From Thermodesulfobium narugense DSM 14796 (GTDB lineage Bacteria > Thermodesulfobiota > Thermodesulfobiia > Thermodesulfobiales > Thermodesulfobiaceae), in the NCBI RefSeq assembly GCF_000212395.1, contig NC_015499.1, positions 186,001 to 250,000 of the forward strand: a stretch of 64,000 bases of DNA, written 5' to 3'. This document shows, one piece after another, positions 36,576-45,745 of the stretch. The translations under genes were made by a program, and so were the position numbers. Below the pieces are notes generated by a model that made no database searches, had not been told where the DNA came from, and saw only the letters and a list, made by a program, of their open reading frames with translations. How positions within the stretch are numbered: the first letter of the stretch is position 1; each line of letters starts with the position of its first letter.

Positions 36576-36848
36576 TTAAGATTGGGGTCTTCGTGGTTCA
36601 ACAATTAGTTTTACAGCTGTTTTGGCTTCACCTTGAATTTCTACATCAGCAAAAGCAGGTACGCAGATGAGATCTATTGCGCTGGGTGCAACGTAACCTC
36701 TAGCTATAGCTATTGCTTTTATTGCTTGGTTCACAGCTCCAGCACCTATAGCTTGTAGTTCTGCTCGCCCTTTTTCTCTTATTGTGTTTGCAAGGGCACC
36801 TGCTACAGCATTTGGATTTGATTTAGCACTGACCTTTAGTTCTGACAT
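36576..36848 (-). CDS. spoVS: SpoVS-like protein, copy 1
   Basis: A 90-residue Alba-like-fold protein with the strongly conserved core GRAELQAIGAGAVNQAIKA and ARGYVAP. In Bacillus SpoVS affects spore-coat assembly and septation; in non-sporulating species its role is unknown, with nucleic-acid binding suspected. ATG start with AAAGGAGG seven bases upstream. It is followed by miaB on the same strand. Confidence 0.93.
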   Translation of the reverse strand: MSELKVSAKSNPNAVAGALANTIREKGRAELQAIGAGAVNQAIKAIAIARGYVAPSAIDLICVPAFADVEIQGEAKTAVKLIVEPRRPQS

Positions 36849-36946
36849 GCTATGACCTCCTTTTGTAAGTAGCGTTAAATTTTAAGATGAACGCTATAAT
36901 ACTTAATTTTCATAAAATTATAACCTGTTTGTCAAGTGGGTAATTA

Positions 36947-39154
36947 TTAAACTTTAAACTTCTTAACTTCATCAGATATCTTTTCTGTATTTTCTATTAA
37001 AATTCTTGAAATTTCCTCAAACTCCTTAACTATTTTATCACTTTCTTCTGTGGTAGATGCGAGCTCTTCTGCAGAAGCTGATGACTCTTCCGATATTGCT
37101 GCAAGGCTTTCTATTTCGTTGGATATATCTTTTGATGATGCTGCCATCTCTTGCGCTGAAGCGGTATATTCTTCTGAGAGGGCAGCAAGGTTGCTGACGT
37201 TTACGTTTACAGTAGAGAGGTTGCTAATTAATTTCTCACTTATCTTTTCTCTTTGTTCTAACAACACATTTACTTTGTCTATAGAAGCAAGTATTGCCTG
37301 AAAAGTCTTTGACGTAGCTTCTGATGCCTCAAGTCCTGTAGTTACGTCACTTAGAGTCTCTTGCATTGAGTTCATCGCATTTCTTGTTTCTTTGTTGGTT
37401 TCGCCTATTATCAAGGCTATCTCATTTGCAGCTCTTTGAGATTCTTCTGCAAGCTTTCTTACTTCATCTGCTACTACAGCAAATCCTCTTCCAGCATCTC
37501 CTGCTCTTGCAGCCTCTATTGCAGCGTTTAAGGCTAAGAGGTTTGTTTGATCTGATATGCTAGATATCAAATCTACAATCTTACCTATATCTTCTGATCT
37601 CTTGCTAAGAGATTGGATAACTTCAGCTAATTTTTTCACAGATTCAAGGCTCTTGTGAGAACTCTCATTTGTTTTTGCCATAAGAAGGTTTCCATCCTGT
37701 GCCCTATCCTTCATTGTTATAGAAAGATCTGTAAGCTCTTTGTTGCTCTTTTTAGTCTCTTCCATAATAGAGTTTATCTGTTCTACCATCTGTGCAATCT
37801 GTTCTGTATTGTTTGCTTGTTCTTCTGCCCCCTTTGCAATTGCCTGAGTGGTGCTTGAGAAGGTATTTACTTTATTGGAAAGTGTTTGAGCTATCTTTGA
37901 TATCTCTTCCGCTCCTCTTGCCGTATTTGAAGCTGCCTGAGAGACTTCTCCTGATGAACGAGATAGTATGGTAGCGTTTTCTTTTACTTTTTCAGATGCG
38001 CTTTGTAAGTCTGAGATAAGGCTCTTTAGCCCCTGTATAACAGATTTTGTATTTTCTGCCATCTTCTTGGTACTTTCTGAAAGAATGCCCAACTCTCCAA
38101 AGTAGTTGGTATTAATATCTACGTTAAGATCACCTTCTGAAAGCTTCTTGTTTACTTCTACTATCTCTGAAAGAGGTTTTGTAATGCTTCTTGATATGAA
38201 CTTGAATATTATGAAGGATATTATAGAAACTATTATGATGGCTATAAATATTATTGTAAGAAGGCTATATAGTCCTGAGTAGAAATCAGAAGATGTGACT
38301 GGAATTAGCAATATCCAGCCGGTAGAAGGAATTCTGTCCCATACAAGCATCTTTTCCTGTCCAAGAAAAGTATATGTGCCAAATCCTGTAGGTTCACTTA
38401 CTACCCTCTTGCCAAGCTCAGCAAGGGATGGAGTTATTAGTTTACTAACTTTTGTAATGTTTTCCTTCATAACCATCTCTTTTTTTGGCGGCATTACTAT
38501 ATATAGACCTGTTTTGTCGAGCAAAACTCCATATCCCGATTTGGCAAACTTTATATTTGACACCAGATCTTCTACGGTACTGAGCCTTATGTCCTCACCA
38601 ATTAATCCTATTGGAGTGCCCGATGCATTTAGAATTGGAACCACAATGCTAAAAATTTTGCTCTGGTCGAGTCTATTTATGTATATAGGCGTGATGAATA
38701 CTTTGCCAGTAGACATTACTGCTTTGAAGTAAGGCCTGTCTGATACGTTTATGTTTGGAATAATACCAGAATTTGCAACCACTTCACCTTTTTCATTCGC
38801 ATAAAAAGTGTCATTTGCTTCTGGAAAAGAACCAAAGGTAGTTTTTAAGAATTCAAAAACTTTATTTTTGTCGCCACTTTGTAATACAGGATCTTTAGCT
38901 AAATTTGACAATGCTCCAATTTTATTCTCTATAAAGGTATTAATGCCGTTGCTAGCGGTCTTTGCGGTCTCTTGCATAGCTGCCATTGTTTGATCTTTTA
39001 TGCTTTGTTTTATTACGAAATTAGAAACGAGCATAATAGAAACACCTAAAATTACTATTATTAGTATCATGCTAAAAGAAAGCCTTGAATTAATAGTGCT
39101 CCAGAGATTTAAGCTCCTCCTTTTACTTGGGTTTTTTTCTTGTTCTGAGTTCAT
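36947..39154 (-). CDS. Methyl-accepting chemotaxis protein
   Basis: A 735-residue chemoreceptor. A membrane segment at about 27-47 precedes a periplasmic dCache-type sensor (about 50-290, with [15 protein letters not shown] and PIGLIGEDI), a second membrane segment at about 295-318, a HAMP domain, and a signalling domain with the hairpin tip [35 protein letters not shown]. Long Ser/Glu-rich helices at the end hold potential methylation sites. SD AAAGGAGG precedes the ATG. The ligand is unknown; it fits the flagellar genes at the left of the window. Confidence 0.95.
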   Translation of the reverse strand: MNSEQEKNPSKRRSLNLWSTINSRLSFSMILIIVILGVSIMLVSNFVIKQSIKDQTMAAMQETAKTASNGINTFIENKIGALSNLAKDPVLQSGDKNKVFEFLKTTFGSFPEANDTFYANEKGEVVANSGIIPNINVSDRPYFKAVMSTGKVFITPIYINRLDQSKIFSIVVPILNASGTPIGLIGEDIRLSTVEDLVSNIKFAKSGYGVLLDKTGLYIVMPPKKEMVMKENITKVSKLITPSLAELGKRVVSEPTGFGTYTFLGQEKMLVWDRIPSTGWILLIPVTSSDFYSGLYSLLTIIFIAIIIVSIISFIIFKFISRSITKPLSEIVEVNKKLSEGDLNVDINTNYFGELGILSESTKKMAENTKSVIQGLKSLISDLQSASEKVKENATILSRSSGEVSQAASNTARGAEEISKIAQTLSNKVNTFSSTTQAIAKGAEEQANNTEQIAQMVEQINSIMEETKKSNKELTDLSITMKDRAQDGNLLMAKTNESSHKSLESVKKLAEVIQSLSKRSEDIGKIVDLISSISDQTNLLALNAAIEAARAGDAGRGFAVVADEVRKLAEESQRAANEIALIIGETNKETRNAMNSMQETLSDVTTGLEASEATSKTFQAILASIDKVNVLLEQREKISEKLISNLSTVNVNVSNLAALSEEYTASAQEMAASSKDISNEIESLAAISEESSASAEELASTTEESDKIVKEFEEISRILIENTEKISDEVKKFKV

Positions 39155-39506
39155 TTTATCCTCCTTTAGGCTTTTATAAATTAAAACATTTGTTTAAAAA
39201 ACTAAAATTAAAAGATATTGAGATATAATAATACAAATTTTTTTTATTACTAAAAATTTTTATATTATTATAATATGTTTTTAGAAATGTTCAAATAATT
39301 TTCTTAGTTATTTTATTTAAGGTAATATAAATGTACTTTTTTAGTTCTAATTAGAAATCTTTATTATAATTTATTTTTTTTATAAACTAATTGGAGTATT
39401 ATAAAGCTAGACTTAACAATATTTGATAAGTTTTATATAATGAGTTAAAATTATAACAGATATAAATTATTTATATAGATTGGGGTCAATAACAATTAGT
39501 AATCAT
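39155..39506. other. Very AT-rich divergent intergenic region
   Basis: About 350 bases, almost entirely A and T, between the chemoreceptor and the pseudouridine synthase, which are transcribed away from each other. Many TATAAT-like hexamers occur by chance in such sequence, so I cannot assign promoters. I saw no DnaA boxes, tRNA, stable hairpin or sigma-28 consensus. Confidence 0.4.
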
Positions 39507-40253
39507 ATGCGCATTAATAAGTTTCTAAGTTTTTCTGGACTAACTTCCAGGAGGAAGGCAGAGGATCTTATCTTGTCTGGAAAGGTGGAGGTTAATGACA
39601 AGGTTATTTCTGACCTCTCTTATAAGGTTGATCCTAATAAAGACGTTGTAAAGGTAAACGGCAGATTAGTTAAAATAAGAAAAAAAAGACATTATTTGCT
39701 TTTTTATAAACCAAGATGGGTTCTAACTGCTCTTGGGAAAGATCCTGGTGGTCTAAAAACGTTAGATGAGTATATTAAAGACTTGAAAATAAGACTTTTT
39801 CCTGCGGGGAGATTGGATTTTGACTCAGAAGGTTTGCTCCTTTTGACAGATGATGGGGATTTTGCTCATAAAATACATCATCCGTCTTTCGAAGTTGTAA
39901 AAAAATATCAAGTTTTGGTTAACCCTATATTTGATATAGTTGATAAAGAGAAGGTCCTTTCAGGTTGTGTTTTGATGGGGAAATATGTTAAACCAGATAG
40001 TTTTAAAATACTTAAAGATTTATCTGATGCCTCCTGGTTGGAAATAGCATTTCACGAAGGAATGAAACACCTTGTAAAGGAATATCTAAAAAAAATGGGA
40101 TATAGCGTTAAAAGATTAATAAGAGTAGCGATTGGGGATTTTAGACTGACTGGAGTCCCAGGATCATATAGGTGGTTAAGCGAGGAAGAAGTTTCTAATT
40201 TCAAAAAAAGGTATTTTGGTGAGATGACTGGTGATAACGATGGAAAATATTAA
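39507..40253 (+). CDS. RsuA/RluB-family rRNA pseudouridine synthase
   Basis: About 248 residues. An S4 RNA-binding domain (MRINKFLSFSGLTSRRKAE...GKVEVNDKV) is followed by the catalytic domain with FPAGRLDFDSEGLLLLT, whose second Asp is the nucleophile position of the family. ATG 39507 is preferred because it begins the canonical S4 sequence; a TTG at 39480 is possible, but neither has a good SD. The class modifies 16S or 23S rRNA; which site cannot be told here. The stop overlaps the start of the TusA-like gene. Confidence 0.9.
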   Translation: MRINKFLSFSGLTSRRKAEDLILSGKVEVNDKVISDLSYKVDPNKDVVKVNGRLVKIRKKRHYLLFYKPRWVLTALGKDPGGLKTLDEYIKDLKIRLFPAGRLDFDSEGLLLLTDDGDFAHKIHHPSFEVVKKYQVLVNPIFDIVDKEKVLSGCVLMGKYVKPDSFKILKDLSDASWLEIAFHEGMKHLVKEYLKKMGYSVKRLIRVAIGDFRLTGVPGSYRWLSEEEVSNFKKRYFGEMTGDNDGKY

Positions 40254-40521
40254 ATTTTTAAACCCATTAAAGGTAAACAAGACTATTGATATAGTTTATC
40301 TCATGTGCCCAATGCACATCGTTTCAATTAAAAAAGCTCTCAAAGAATTAAAAGAAGGGGAGATACTTGAGGTATTAAGCGATTTTTCTCATGCACTTGA
40401 AGATATACCAAATTGGTGCAAGATGTCAGGACATGAGTTTTTAGGAATTATAGAGGGCGACGATTACTTGAAATTTTATATTAGAAAATCTCAGGTCGAT
40501 TCATTTAATGATCTATCTTGA
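40240..40521 (+). CDS. TusA/SirA-like sulfur-carrier protein with altered CPxP motif
   Basis: A 93-residue protein matching the TusA fold pattern along its length (IDIVYLMCPMHIVSIKKALKELKEGEILEVL, then DIPNWCKMSGHEFL and a final FYIRKS). The carrier Cys is retained at residue 23, but the motif reads CPMH where TusA/YedF have CPxP. Its start overlaps the pseudouridine synthase stop and its end overlaps the NifS-like gene by 14 bases, so the two are probably made in fixed ratio. Sulfur or selenium transfer is the expected function; the changed motif leaves this open. Confidence 0.8.
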   Translation: MENIKFLNPLKVNKTIDIVYLMCPMHIVSIKKALKELKEGEILEVLSDFSHALEDIPNWCKMSGHEFLGIIEGDDYLKFYIRKSQVDSFNDLS

Positions 40522-41635
40522 TTATTACTCTACTTCTCCAATAGAAGATGAAGTTTGTGAGGCAATGTATCCCTATTTGAAAGAAAGGTTCTTTAATCCT
40601 CTTTCGAAAAATAAAATGGGAGCAATGATAAAAGAAGAAATTGAAAAAGCAAGATCAAAAGTGGCTAAACTTATAAATGCAAGTGACGATGAGATTATAT
40701 TTACTTCATCTGGTACAGAATCTAACAACGCTGTTATTAAGGGATTGTCATTTGCTTATGAGAAAAGAGGCAAACATATTATTACTTCAAAGTCTGAGCA
40801 TCACTCGGTATTAAATCCGATGAGAAGTCTTGAAAGAATGGGATTTTATGTTACGTTTTTATCCCCTGACAAGCATGGCGAAATTAAGCCCTCTTCTGTG
40901 GAAAGCGCAATAAGGGATGATACAATGTTGGTTTCATTAAGTTTTGGCTCTGTTGATGTTGGGACTATAAACAACATAAAAGAAATAGCTAAAATCTTGA
41001 AAAAGAAAGATATCTTGTTTCACACTGATGCTGTTGCAGCAGTAGGTAACATGCATATAGACGTAAAGGATCTTGGTGTAGATTCATTATCATTTAGTTC
41101 TCATATTTTTGGCGGTCCTAAGGGAGTGGGCGGTTTTTATCTTAGAGATGGTTTAAGATTTATGCCATTAATTTATGGCGGTCCTCAAGAATTTGGCAAA
41201 AGAGCAGGCACAGAGAACGTTCCAGGAATAATTGGTACTGGGGTTGCAGCTGAATTGGCAATGCTTAATCTTGATAAAAGGACTGAAAAAAGAAATAAAT
41301 TGGCATCTGAAATAAAAAAAATATTTTCTTTTGATGGTATAGAACTTGTCGGAAAAGATCCTGAAAGATTACCGGGACACCTTTCTTTTATCATAGATAA
41401 GGTCAAAAGTTCAGATATGATTTCTTATCTTGAATCATACGATATTTATGTCTCTAGTGGCTCGCCGTGCGTTTCTTACGCGCTTAAAGCTTCCCCAGTT
41501 CTTATGAGTATGGGATACACCTTTGAACAGGCATCAAGCATAATAACGCTATCAACTGGTCACAAAACTACTGAAGAAGAAGTAAACCTCTTTCTTGAAA
41601 TTTTTGAAAGAGGGATCAAGAAGTTAAGAGGCTAG
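40508..41635 (+). CDS. NifS/IscS-like protein lacking the PLP-binding lysine
   Basis: A 375-residue class V aminotransferase-fold protein with most cysteine desulfurase landmarks: LDYYSTSPI, FTSSGTESNNAVIKG, SKSEHHSV, DAVAAVG, RAGTENVPGIIG, and Cys321 in SSGSPCVS, the position of the persulfide-forming Cys. However, the sequence around the Schiff base reads SFSSHIFGGPKG: His199 is followed by Ile200, where every active enzyme has Lys, and the HTDAVA segment has Ala177 where Gln contacts PLP. Unless another Lys takes over, it cannot form the internal aldimine. It may be a non-PLP sulfur-binding or scaffold protein coupled to the TusA-like gene. Confidence 0.85.
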   Translation: MIYLDYYSTSPIEDEVCEAMYPYLKERFFNPLSKNKMGAMIKEEIEKARSKVAKLINASDDEIIFTSSGTESNNAVIKGLSFAYEKRGKHIITSKSEHHSVLNPMRSLERMGFYVTFLSPDKHGEIKPSSVESAIRDDTMLVSLSFGSVDVGTINNIKEIAKILKKKDILFHTDAVAAVGNMHIDVKDLGVDSLSFSSHIFGGPKGVGGFYLRDGLRFMPLIYGGPQEFGKRAGTENVPGIIGTGVAAELAMLNLDKRTEKRNKLASEIKKIFSFDGIELVGKDPERLPGHLSFIIDKVKSSDMISYLESYDIYVSSGSPCVSYALKASPVLMSMGYTFEQASSIITLSTGHKTTEEEVNLFLEIFERGIKKLRG

Positions 41636-41642
41636 CTTACCC

Positions 41643-42068
41643 TTATTTACAGAGTTTTTTACAATTTTTTTTTACGAGATCGTTAAGAGTAATTTTTCCT
41701 AGAAAAGAGTTTACTTGATTGCCAATTTTTTGCCACAGCGCTCTCGTCAAACAATCTTCCGCCCTGTGACACTTTGAAGGATCGGCAGAGCAATCTGTAA
41801 TTAATACAGGTCCCTCAAGTATTTCTATTACGTCCTTTAATATGATTTTCTTTGGATCTACATTTAGTTTGTATCCGCCACCAGGGCCCTTAAAGCTTTC
41901 TACTATTCCATGATGCTTTAAAACATTAAGGACTTGCTCGAGGTAAGAAAGGGATATTTCCTGATCTTTTGCAAGCTGATGAGCAGGTATGGTGTAGCCT
42001 TTTTTTACCTGCGCAAGCTGGCATAAAGCCCTTAATCCATATCTAGTTTTGGTTGAAAGTTTAAACAT
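41643..42068 (-). CDS. Rrf2/IscR-family transcriptional regulator
   Basis: A 141-residue winged-helix regulator beginning MFKLSTKTRYGLRALCQLA, typical of Rrf2. Three Cys in DCSADPSKCHRAEDC lie in the loop where IscR, NsrR and RsrR bind Fe-S clusters. It converges on the NifS-like gene with seven bases between stops. Regulation of Fe-S or sulfur-metabolism genes is likely; it may control the sulfur-transfer pair next door, but a palindromic operator was not identified. No SD of note. Confidence 0.9.
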   Translation of the reverse strand: MFKLSTKTRYGLRALCQLAQVKKGYTIPAHQLAKDQEISLSYLEQVLNVLKHHGIVESFKGPGGGYKLNVDPKKIILKDVIEILEGPVLITDCSADPSKCHRAEDCLTRALWQKIGNQVNSFLGKITLNDLVKKNCKKLCK

Positions 42069-42141
42069 GTAAATATAATATCATATAAGTTCAATAATTT
42101 TTATGTTTTTACTAAAAAAATATATAAGACATATTTATAAG

Positions 42142-43677
42142 TTAATAAGCAACTTTTTTGGTTAATTTAAAAATCTTATTGTAAAAATATTTTGATTCTT
42201 CCCACTTAAAAATAAAGCTTAAGATAAAGTAAAACAAAATTGAAGATAATGGATATATTATTTCAAAATACCCTCTTAAATGTAAGAAAAGTGATATACA
42301 ATAAAATAATAAACAACATAAAAATGCAAAAAATCCTCTAACTAAAATTCTTATTAAAAACTTGTTTAGAGAAAATAAACCTTTTTTGTCAAGTATATAT
42401 AGTTGCCATATCGAGCTTATAAGAGTTCCAATAATTGATCCTAACGCCACTACAAGAATGCCAAATGATTTAACAAACAGGGCACAAAATATAATATTAA
42501 AAATTATCCCCACTAAAATAGACCAAAAGCTTTCCCATGGCTTTTTTAAAGCTATGAACGCTTGGTATGACATGCCGGTAATCCCAATTGTATAAAGCAT
42601 CAATATATGATAAGACAAAAACTGTGATGTAATTACAGCCGCACTATTATTAAAAGCTCCATGTTTATAAGTGATTGATATTATTATGTAACTAAAAAAA
42701 ATAGTGCTAAATATAATTGGAGACATAAGATAAATAATTGCATTCATCCCGTTGGAAAAAGTTCTCTTAAATTCATTGATCTTGTTTTCGCTTGCAAAGG
42801 ATATCATAGTCGGAAAAAGAGCGCTCATTATAGAAAAAATTACAAGTCCAGCTGTTCCATACTCGAATCTTGCAGAATAATTAACCGCGCTTATTGCTCC
42901 ACTTGCTAGCCATGATGCTGCTGTAGTTGCTATAAAAAGATGAATTGGCCAAAGGTTTGTACCTATTAAGGTAGGCAGCAGCAAATTAAGAAGCCTCTTT
43001 TGACTAACGTCAAAAAGTTTTAACTTTTTAAAAATATTGGTTTTTATTTGTCTTTTTATCCAGATCCAGAGTCCTGCAATTTGCAGTATTGCCCAGAGCA
43101 CCTGAGAGAAAATAAATGCATTTATTCCGAAAGATTTTGTAAAAAAGAGCAATGCACCTACTGTGAATATATTAAATAAAAAGGCAAAGAGTACTGGATA
43201 GAAAAACTGATAATAAGATTGACATATTACGGTAAGAAATTGACCAATTCCTGCAAGAGTTGCGTACGAAACGCTTAGTAAAATTATGCTCAAAGCTAAA
43301 TTTGTGCTGATTAACTTATCGTGGCATTGCCACAAGAATATAATAGTTGAAGTTGAAACAAAAAGTATTAATGATTGAATAATTATCCAAAGAAACGAAT
43401 TTGCAAGAAACTCAGTCGCCTTTTCGTCGTTTTTTGACTTTATATCTAAAAATACGGGCATAAAAGATCCAGAATATGTTTTTAAAATAGACCATATAAG
43501 AGAGTTAGAGAGGTTAAAGGTAAAGAAAAAGAAGTCTGTAATATGACTTATTCCAAAAGAATATGCAAAAAGTAGTTCTCTTATAAAGGCTAGGGGTTTA
43601 GAGAACAAATTTGCTCCTGTAAGGAGCAAAGATGCTACGAATGGAGTCTGTTTATCAATATTGGAACTGATCTTCAT
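42142..43677 (-). CDS. murJ: MurJ/MviN-family lipid II flippase
   Basis: A 511-residue polytopic membrane protein with about 14 hydrophobic segments and the N-terminal MurJ signature (FIRELLFAYSFGISHITDFFFFTFNLSNSL). It would flip lipid-linked peptidoglycan precursor across the inner membrane. Only weakly similar stretches (YSARFEYG, SYQAFIALKKPW) support it beyond topology, so an O-antigen-type MATE/MOP flippase is an alternative. Stands alone on its strand. Confidence 0.75.
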   Translation of the reverse strand: MKISSNIDKQTPFVASLLLTGANLFSKPLAFIRELLFAYSFGISHITDFFFFTFNLSNSLIWSILKTYSGSFMPVFLDIKSKNDEKATEFLANSFLWIIIQSLILFVSTSTIIFLWQCHDKLISTNLALSIILLSVSYATLAGIGQFLTVICQSYYQFFYPVLFAFLFNIFTVGALLFFTKSFGINAFIFSQVLWAILQIAGLWIWIKRQIKTNIFKKLKLFDVSQKRLLNLLLPTLIGTNLWPIHLFIATTAASWLASGAISAVNYSARFEYGTAGLVIFSIMSALFPTMISFASENKINEFKRTFSNGMNAIIYLMSPIIFSTIFFSYIIISITYKHGAFNNSAAVITSQFLSYHILMLYTIGITGMSYQAFIALKKPWESFWSILVGIIFNIIFCALFVKSFGILVVALGSIIGTLISSIWQLYILDKKGLFSLNKFLIRILVRGFFAFLCCLLFYCISLFLHLRGYFEIIYPLSSILFYFILSFIFKWEESKYFYNKIFKLTKKVAY

Positions 43678-43873
43678 TTTGCAATAGATAATGTCTTATA
43701 GAAAAAAATTTTTTGTTAAATTTACTATTAAAATGTTTTGAACAACACAGTAGTTTAGAGTAAGTTTTTAACATAGGGATAATATAAAACATTTTTTATG
43801 ATCAGTAAAGATCTTTTTTTGGTAAGGCTATATTGCATAACTTTTATAATTATGTTATTCTTTATAAACATGT

Positions 43874-43948
43874 CGGGGTGTAGCGCAGCGGGAGCGCACC
43901 TGCTTTGGGAGCAGGGGGTCAGAGGTTCAAATCCTCTCACCCCGACCA
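43874..43948 (+). tRNA. tRNA-Pro (anticodon TGG)
   Basis: A complete cloverleaf: acceptor CGGGGTG/CACCCCG, anticodon loop TTTGGGA with TGG at 43906-43908, T arm GAGGTTCAAATCCTC, and encoded CCA (43946-43948). Confidence 0.97.
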
Positions 43949-44001
43949 GGGTTTTTTTATCAAAAGTAGAAAGAATGTATTAATTAATTGGGGAGGCATT
44001 T

Positions 44002-44265
44002 ATGGCAGATATTAGGGTAAGCGCTAACTCAGCCGCAAAGTCTGTGGCAGGAGCTATTGCCGGAGCTATGAGGGAAAAGGGTAGAGTTGAAGTACAGGCT
44101 ATAGGCGCTGGTGCTGTGAATCAGGCTATTAAAGCAATAATTATAGCGAGAGGTTATCTTGCGCCGGGTGGCCTTGATGTTATTTGTATTCCGTCTTTTA
44201 CTTATGTCAATGTGGATGGTGAAGAAAGGACTGCAATAAAACTTATTGTTGAGCCAAGATATTAG
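44002..44265 (+). CDS. SpoVS-like protein, copy 2
   Basis: An 87-residue paralogue of the protein at 36576-36848, with the same core (VQAIGAGAVNQAIKA, ARGYLAP) and a similar C-terminus (IKLIVEPRY). It follows tRNA-Pro and precedes the DUF4446-LytM-bactofilin series, unlike copy 1, which sits with miaB. GGGGAGG SD before ATG. Having two copies suggests specialisation, one perhaps tied to cell-wall shape genes; the function is unproven. Confidence 0.93.
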   Translation: MADIRVSANSAAKSVAGAIAGAMREKGRVEVQAIGAGAVNQAIKAIIIARGYLAPGGLDVICIPSFTYVNVDGEERTAIKLIVEPRY

Positions 44266-44369
44266 TTATATATTGTGAAAGGATGTGTTAAGAAATAGAA
44301 CTGTCTAGTACGCAGATAGTCCTTATTGTAGTTGCTTTTTCGATCTTTAATGTAGTTATAATAAGTGCT

Positions 44370-44774
44370 ATGTTTATATTTATAAAAAGATCCTTTTCTG
44401 AATTTGCGTCCTTTAGTCCAGCAGGTAGAACGCTTATCCAAAATAGGATTAAAGAACTTGAAAGCAGATTGGAGAATGTTGAGAATAATTATAAAGTTTT
44501 ATCTAGTGATGTAGAGAAGATATTTATAAAGTTAAAACATGCATTCCAGGGTTCGGGGATTGTTCGCTATGATGCTTTTGATAATATTAGCGGGATGTAT
44601 TCCTTTTCTTATGTGCTATTGGATGCAAACAAAAACGGCGTTATTATAACTTCTTTGATGAGCAGAGATTTTGCAAGGGTTTATGCAAAAGAAGTATCAA
44701 ATGGAAACGTTAATCTTGAATTATCACCTGAGGAGAAGAAAGCCCTAGAAATAGCCATAAGTAAAATTAGTTAG
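44370..44774 (+). CDS. DUF4446 family protein with a membrane-anchored N-terminus
   Basis: The 134 residues from ATG 44370 include a coiled coil and the DUF4446 core (VRYDAFDNISGMYSFSYVLLDANKNGVIITSL, then DFARVYAKEVSNG and LSPEEKKAL). The frame is open back to 44292 and encodes a convincing membrane helix just before and across this ATG (STQIVLIVVAFSIFNVV...), which family members normally have. No ATG, GTG or TTG exists there; an in-frame ATG at 44283 is cut off by TAA two codons later. The true start may be a rare codon (ATA 44295 or CTG 44301), or the sequence carries an error. Function unknown. Confidence 0.8.
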   Translation: MFIFIKRSFSEFASFSPAGRTLIQNRIKELESRLENVENNYKVLSSDVEKIFIKLKHAFQGSGIVRYDAFDNISGMYSFSYVLLDANKNGVIITSLMSRDFARVYAKEVSNGNVNLELSPEEKKALEIAISKIS

Positions 44775-44786
44775 TTTTGAGGTGTT

Positions 44787-45731
44787 ATGCCAAAGAGATT
44801 GAATGACGAAATTACATTTATGATAGTGCCTCACTCAGGGCACACTCCCTTTTCGTTCAAAATAAGGTGGGGGGTTTTGGTTTTTTTTCTAAGTGTTCTT
44901 TTTTTTGGTGCACTTTTTGTAATTTGGACCTTCTTTTTTGCATTAAGTGTAAATTCAAAGCTCTCTGATTATCAAATTCTGAAATCTCAAAATGCACGAC
45001 AATCTGAAGAGATAAGACAATTAAAGGTTGAATCAGAAGCCCTAAAGAAGGATATAAAGCGCCTTAGCGATGAAGAAAGTGAGTTAAGAAAGAATCTTGG
45101 TATATCTGAACCGTCTGATCAAAATTCAAAAGCCAAATCAGATCAAAGTTCTTCAATAGAGGGAACAAAGCAAAACAGTATGGACGAATTAAGCTTGCTG
45201 TTCGGTTCTTCAGTAGATCCAAGATTTATAAATATAAAAAATGACTTATCTATGGTTAGAACACAACTTTCCTACAGAGAAAGGAGTTTTAACCAGATTG
45301 CTCAGTTAGCTAAGAGAAAGATTAATGAATATGCCTCTTTTCCTACTGGTTTTCCTGCTGATGGTGTGATTACATCTTATTTTGGATATAGGCCTGCTTT
45401 TGGCGATTTTCACCCTGGGATTGATGTGGCTGCGAGTTATGGTTCGCCAATATATGCTACAGGTGATGGAGTTGTTGTTTTTGCTGGGTGGTATTTATCG
45501 GGTTATGGCTTAACGGTAATAATTGATCATGGTAACGGTTATGAAACCCTTTATGCTCATGATAGTGCTTTTGCAGTTAAAGTTGGACAAAGGGTCAAAA
45601 AAGATCAAGTAATCGCATATATAGGTTTAACTGGCTTCACAACTGGTCCTCATGTTCATTATGAAGTTCATCACTACGGGAGGGTAATAAATCCAATGTC
45701 AGTAATTGGAGCAAATCCTGCAGAGCTTTAA
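44787..45731 (+). CDS. LytM/M23-family cell-wall endopeptidase
   Basis: A 314-residue membrane-anchored protein: a hydrophobic segment at about 30-52, a coiled coil at about 58-105, a polar linker, and a LytM domain from about 190. Active-site residues are present in HPGIDVA (near 209), YAHDS and HVHYEV (near 289). It is followed by bactofilin, a combination known from bacteria where bactofilin directs M23 peptidases to shape the cell wall. SD GAGGTG. Confidence 0.92.
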   Translation: MPKRLNDEITFMIVPHSGHTPFSFKIRWGVLVFFLSVLFFGALFVIWTFFFALSVNSKLSDYQILKSQNARQSEEIRQLKVESEALKKDIKRLSDEESELRKNLGISEPSDQNSKAKSDQSSSIEGTKQNSMDELSLLFGSSVDPRFINIKNDLSMVRTQLSYRERSFNQIAQLAKRKINEYASFPTGFPADGVITSYFGYRPAFGDFHPGIDVAASYGSPIYATGDGVVVFAGWYLSGYGLTVIIDHGNGYETLYAHDSAFAVKVGQRVKKDQVIAYIGLTGFTTGPHVHYEVHHYGRVINPMSVIGANPAEL

Positions 45732-45745
45732 AGGAGGTAAAAAAG

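Noticed and set aside
38295-38732. 145-codon frame opposite the chemoreceptor
   Set aside because: It lies wholly within a well-supported minus-strand gene and has no family features.
39155-39506. Replication origin in the very AT-rich gap
   Set aside because: No DnaA boxes (TTATCCACA or near variants) and no dnaA, dnaN, gidA or parAB genes next to it.
43833-43861. Promoter TTGCAT-N17-TATTCT before tRNA-Pro
   Set aside because: Spacing is right, but both hexamers match the consensus poorly in an AT-rich background, so I did not list it.
43798-43983. Open frame across tRNA-Pro on the plus strand, with a similar one on the minus strand
   Set aside because: It contains the whole tRNA gene, has no SD, and its residues are those expected from translating a tRNA.
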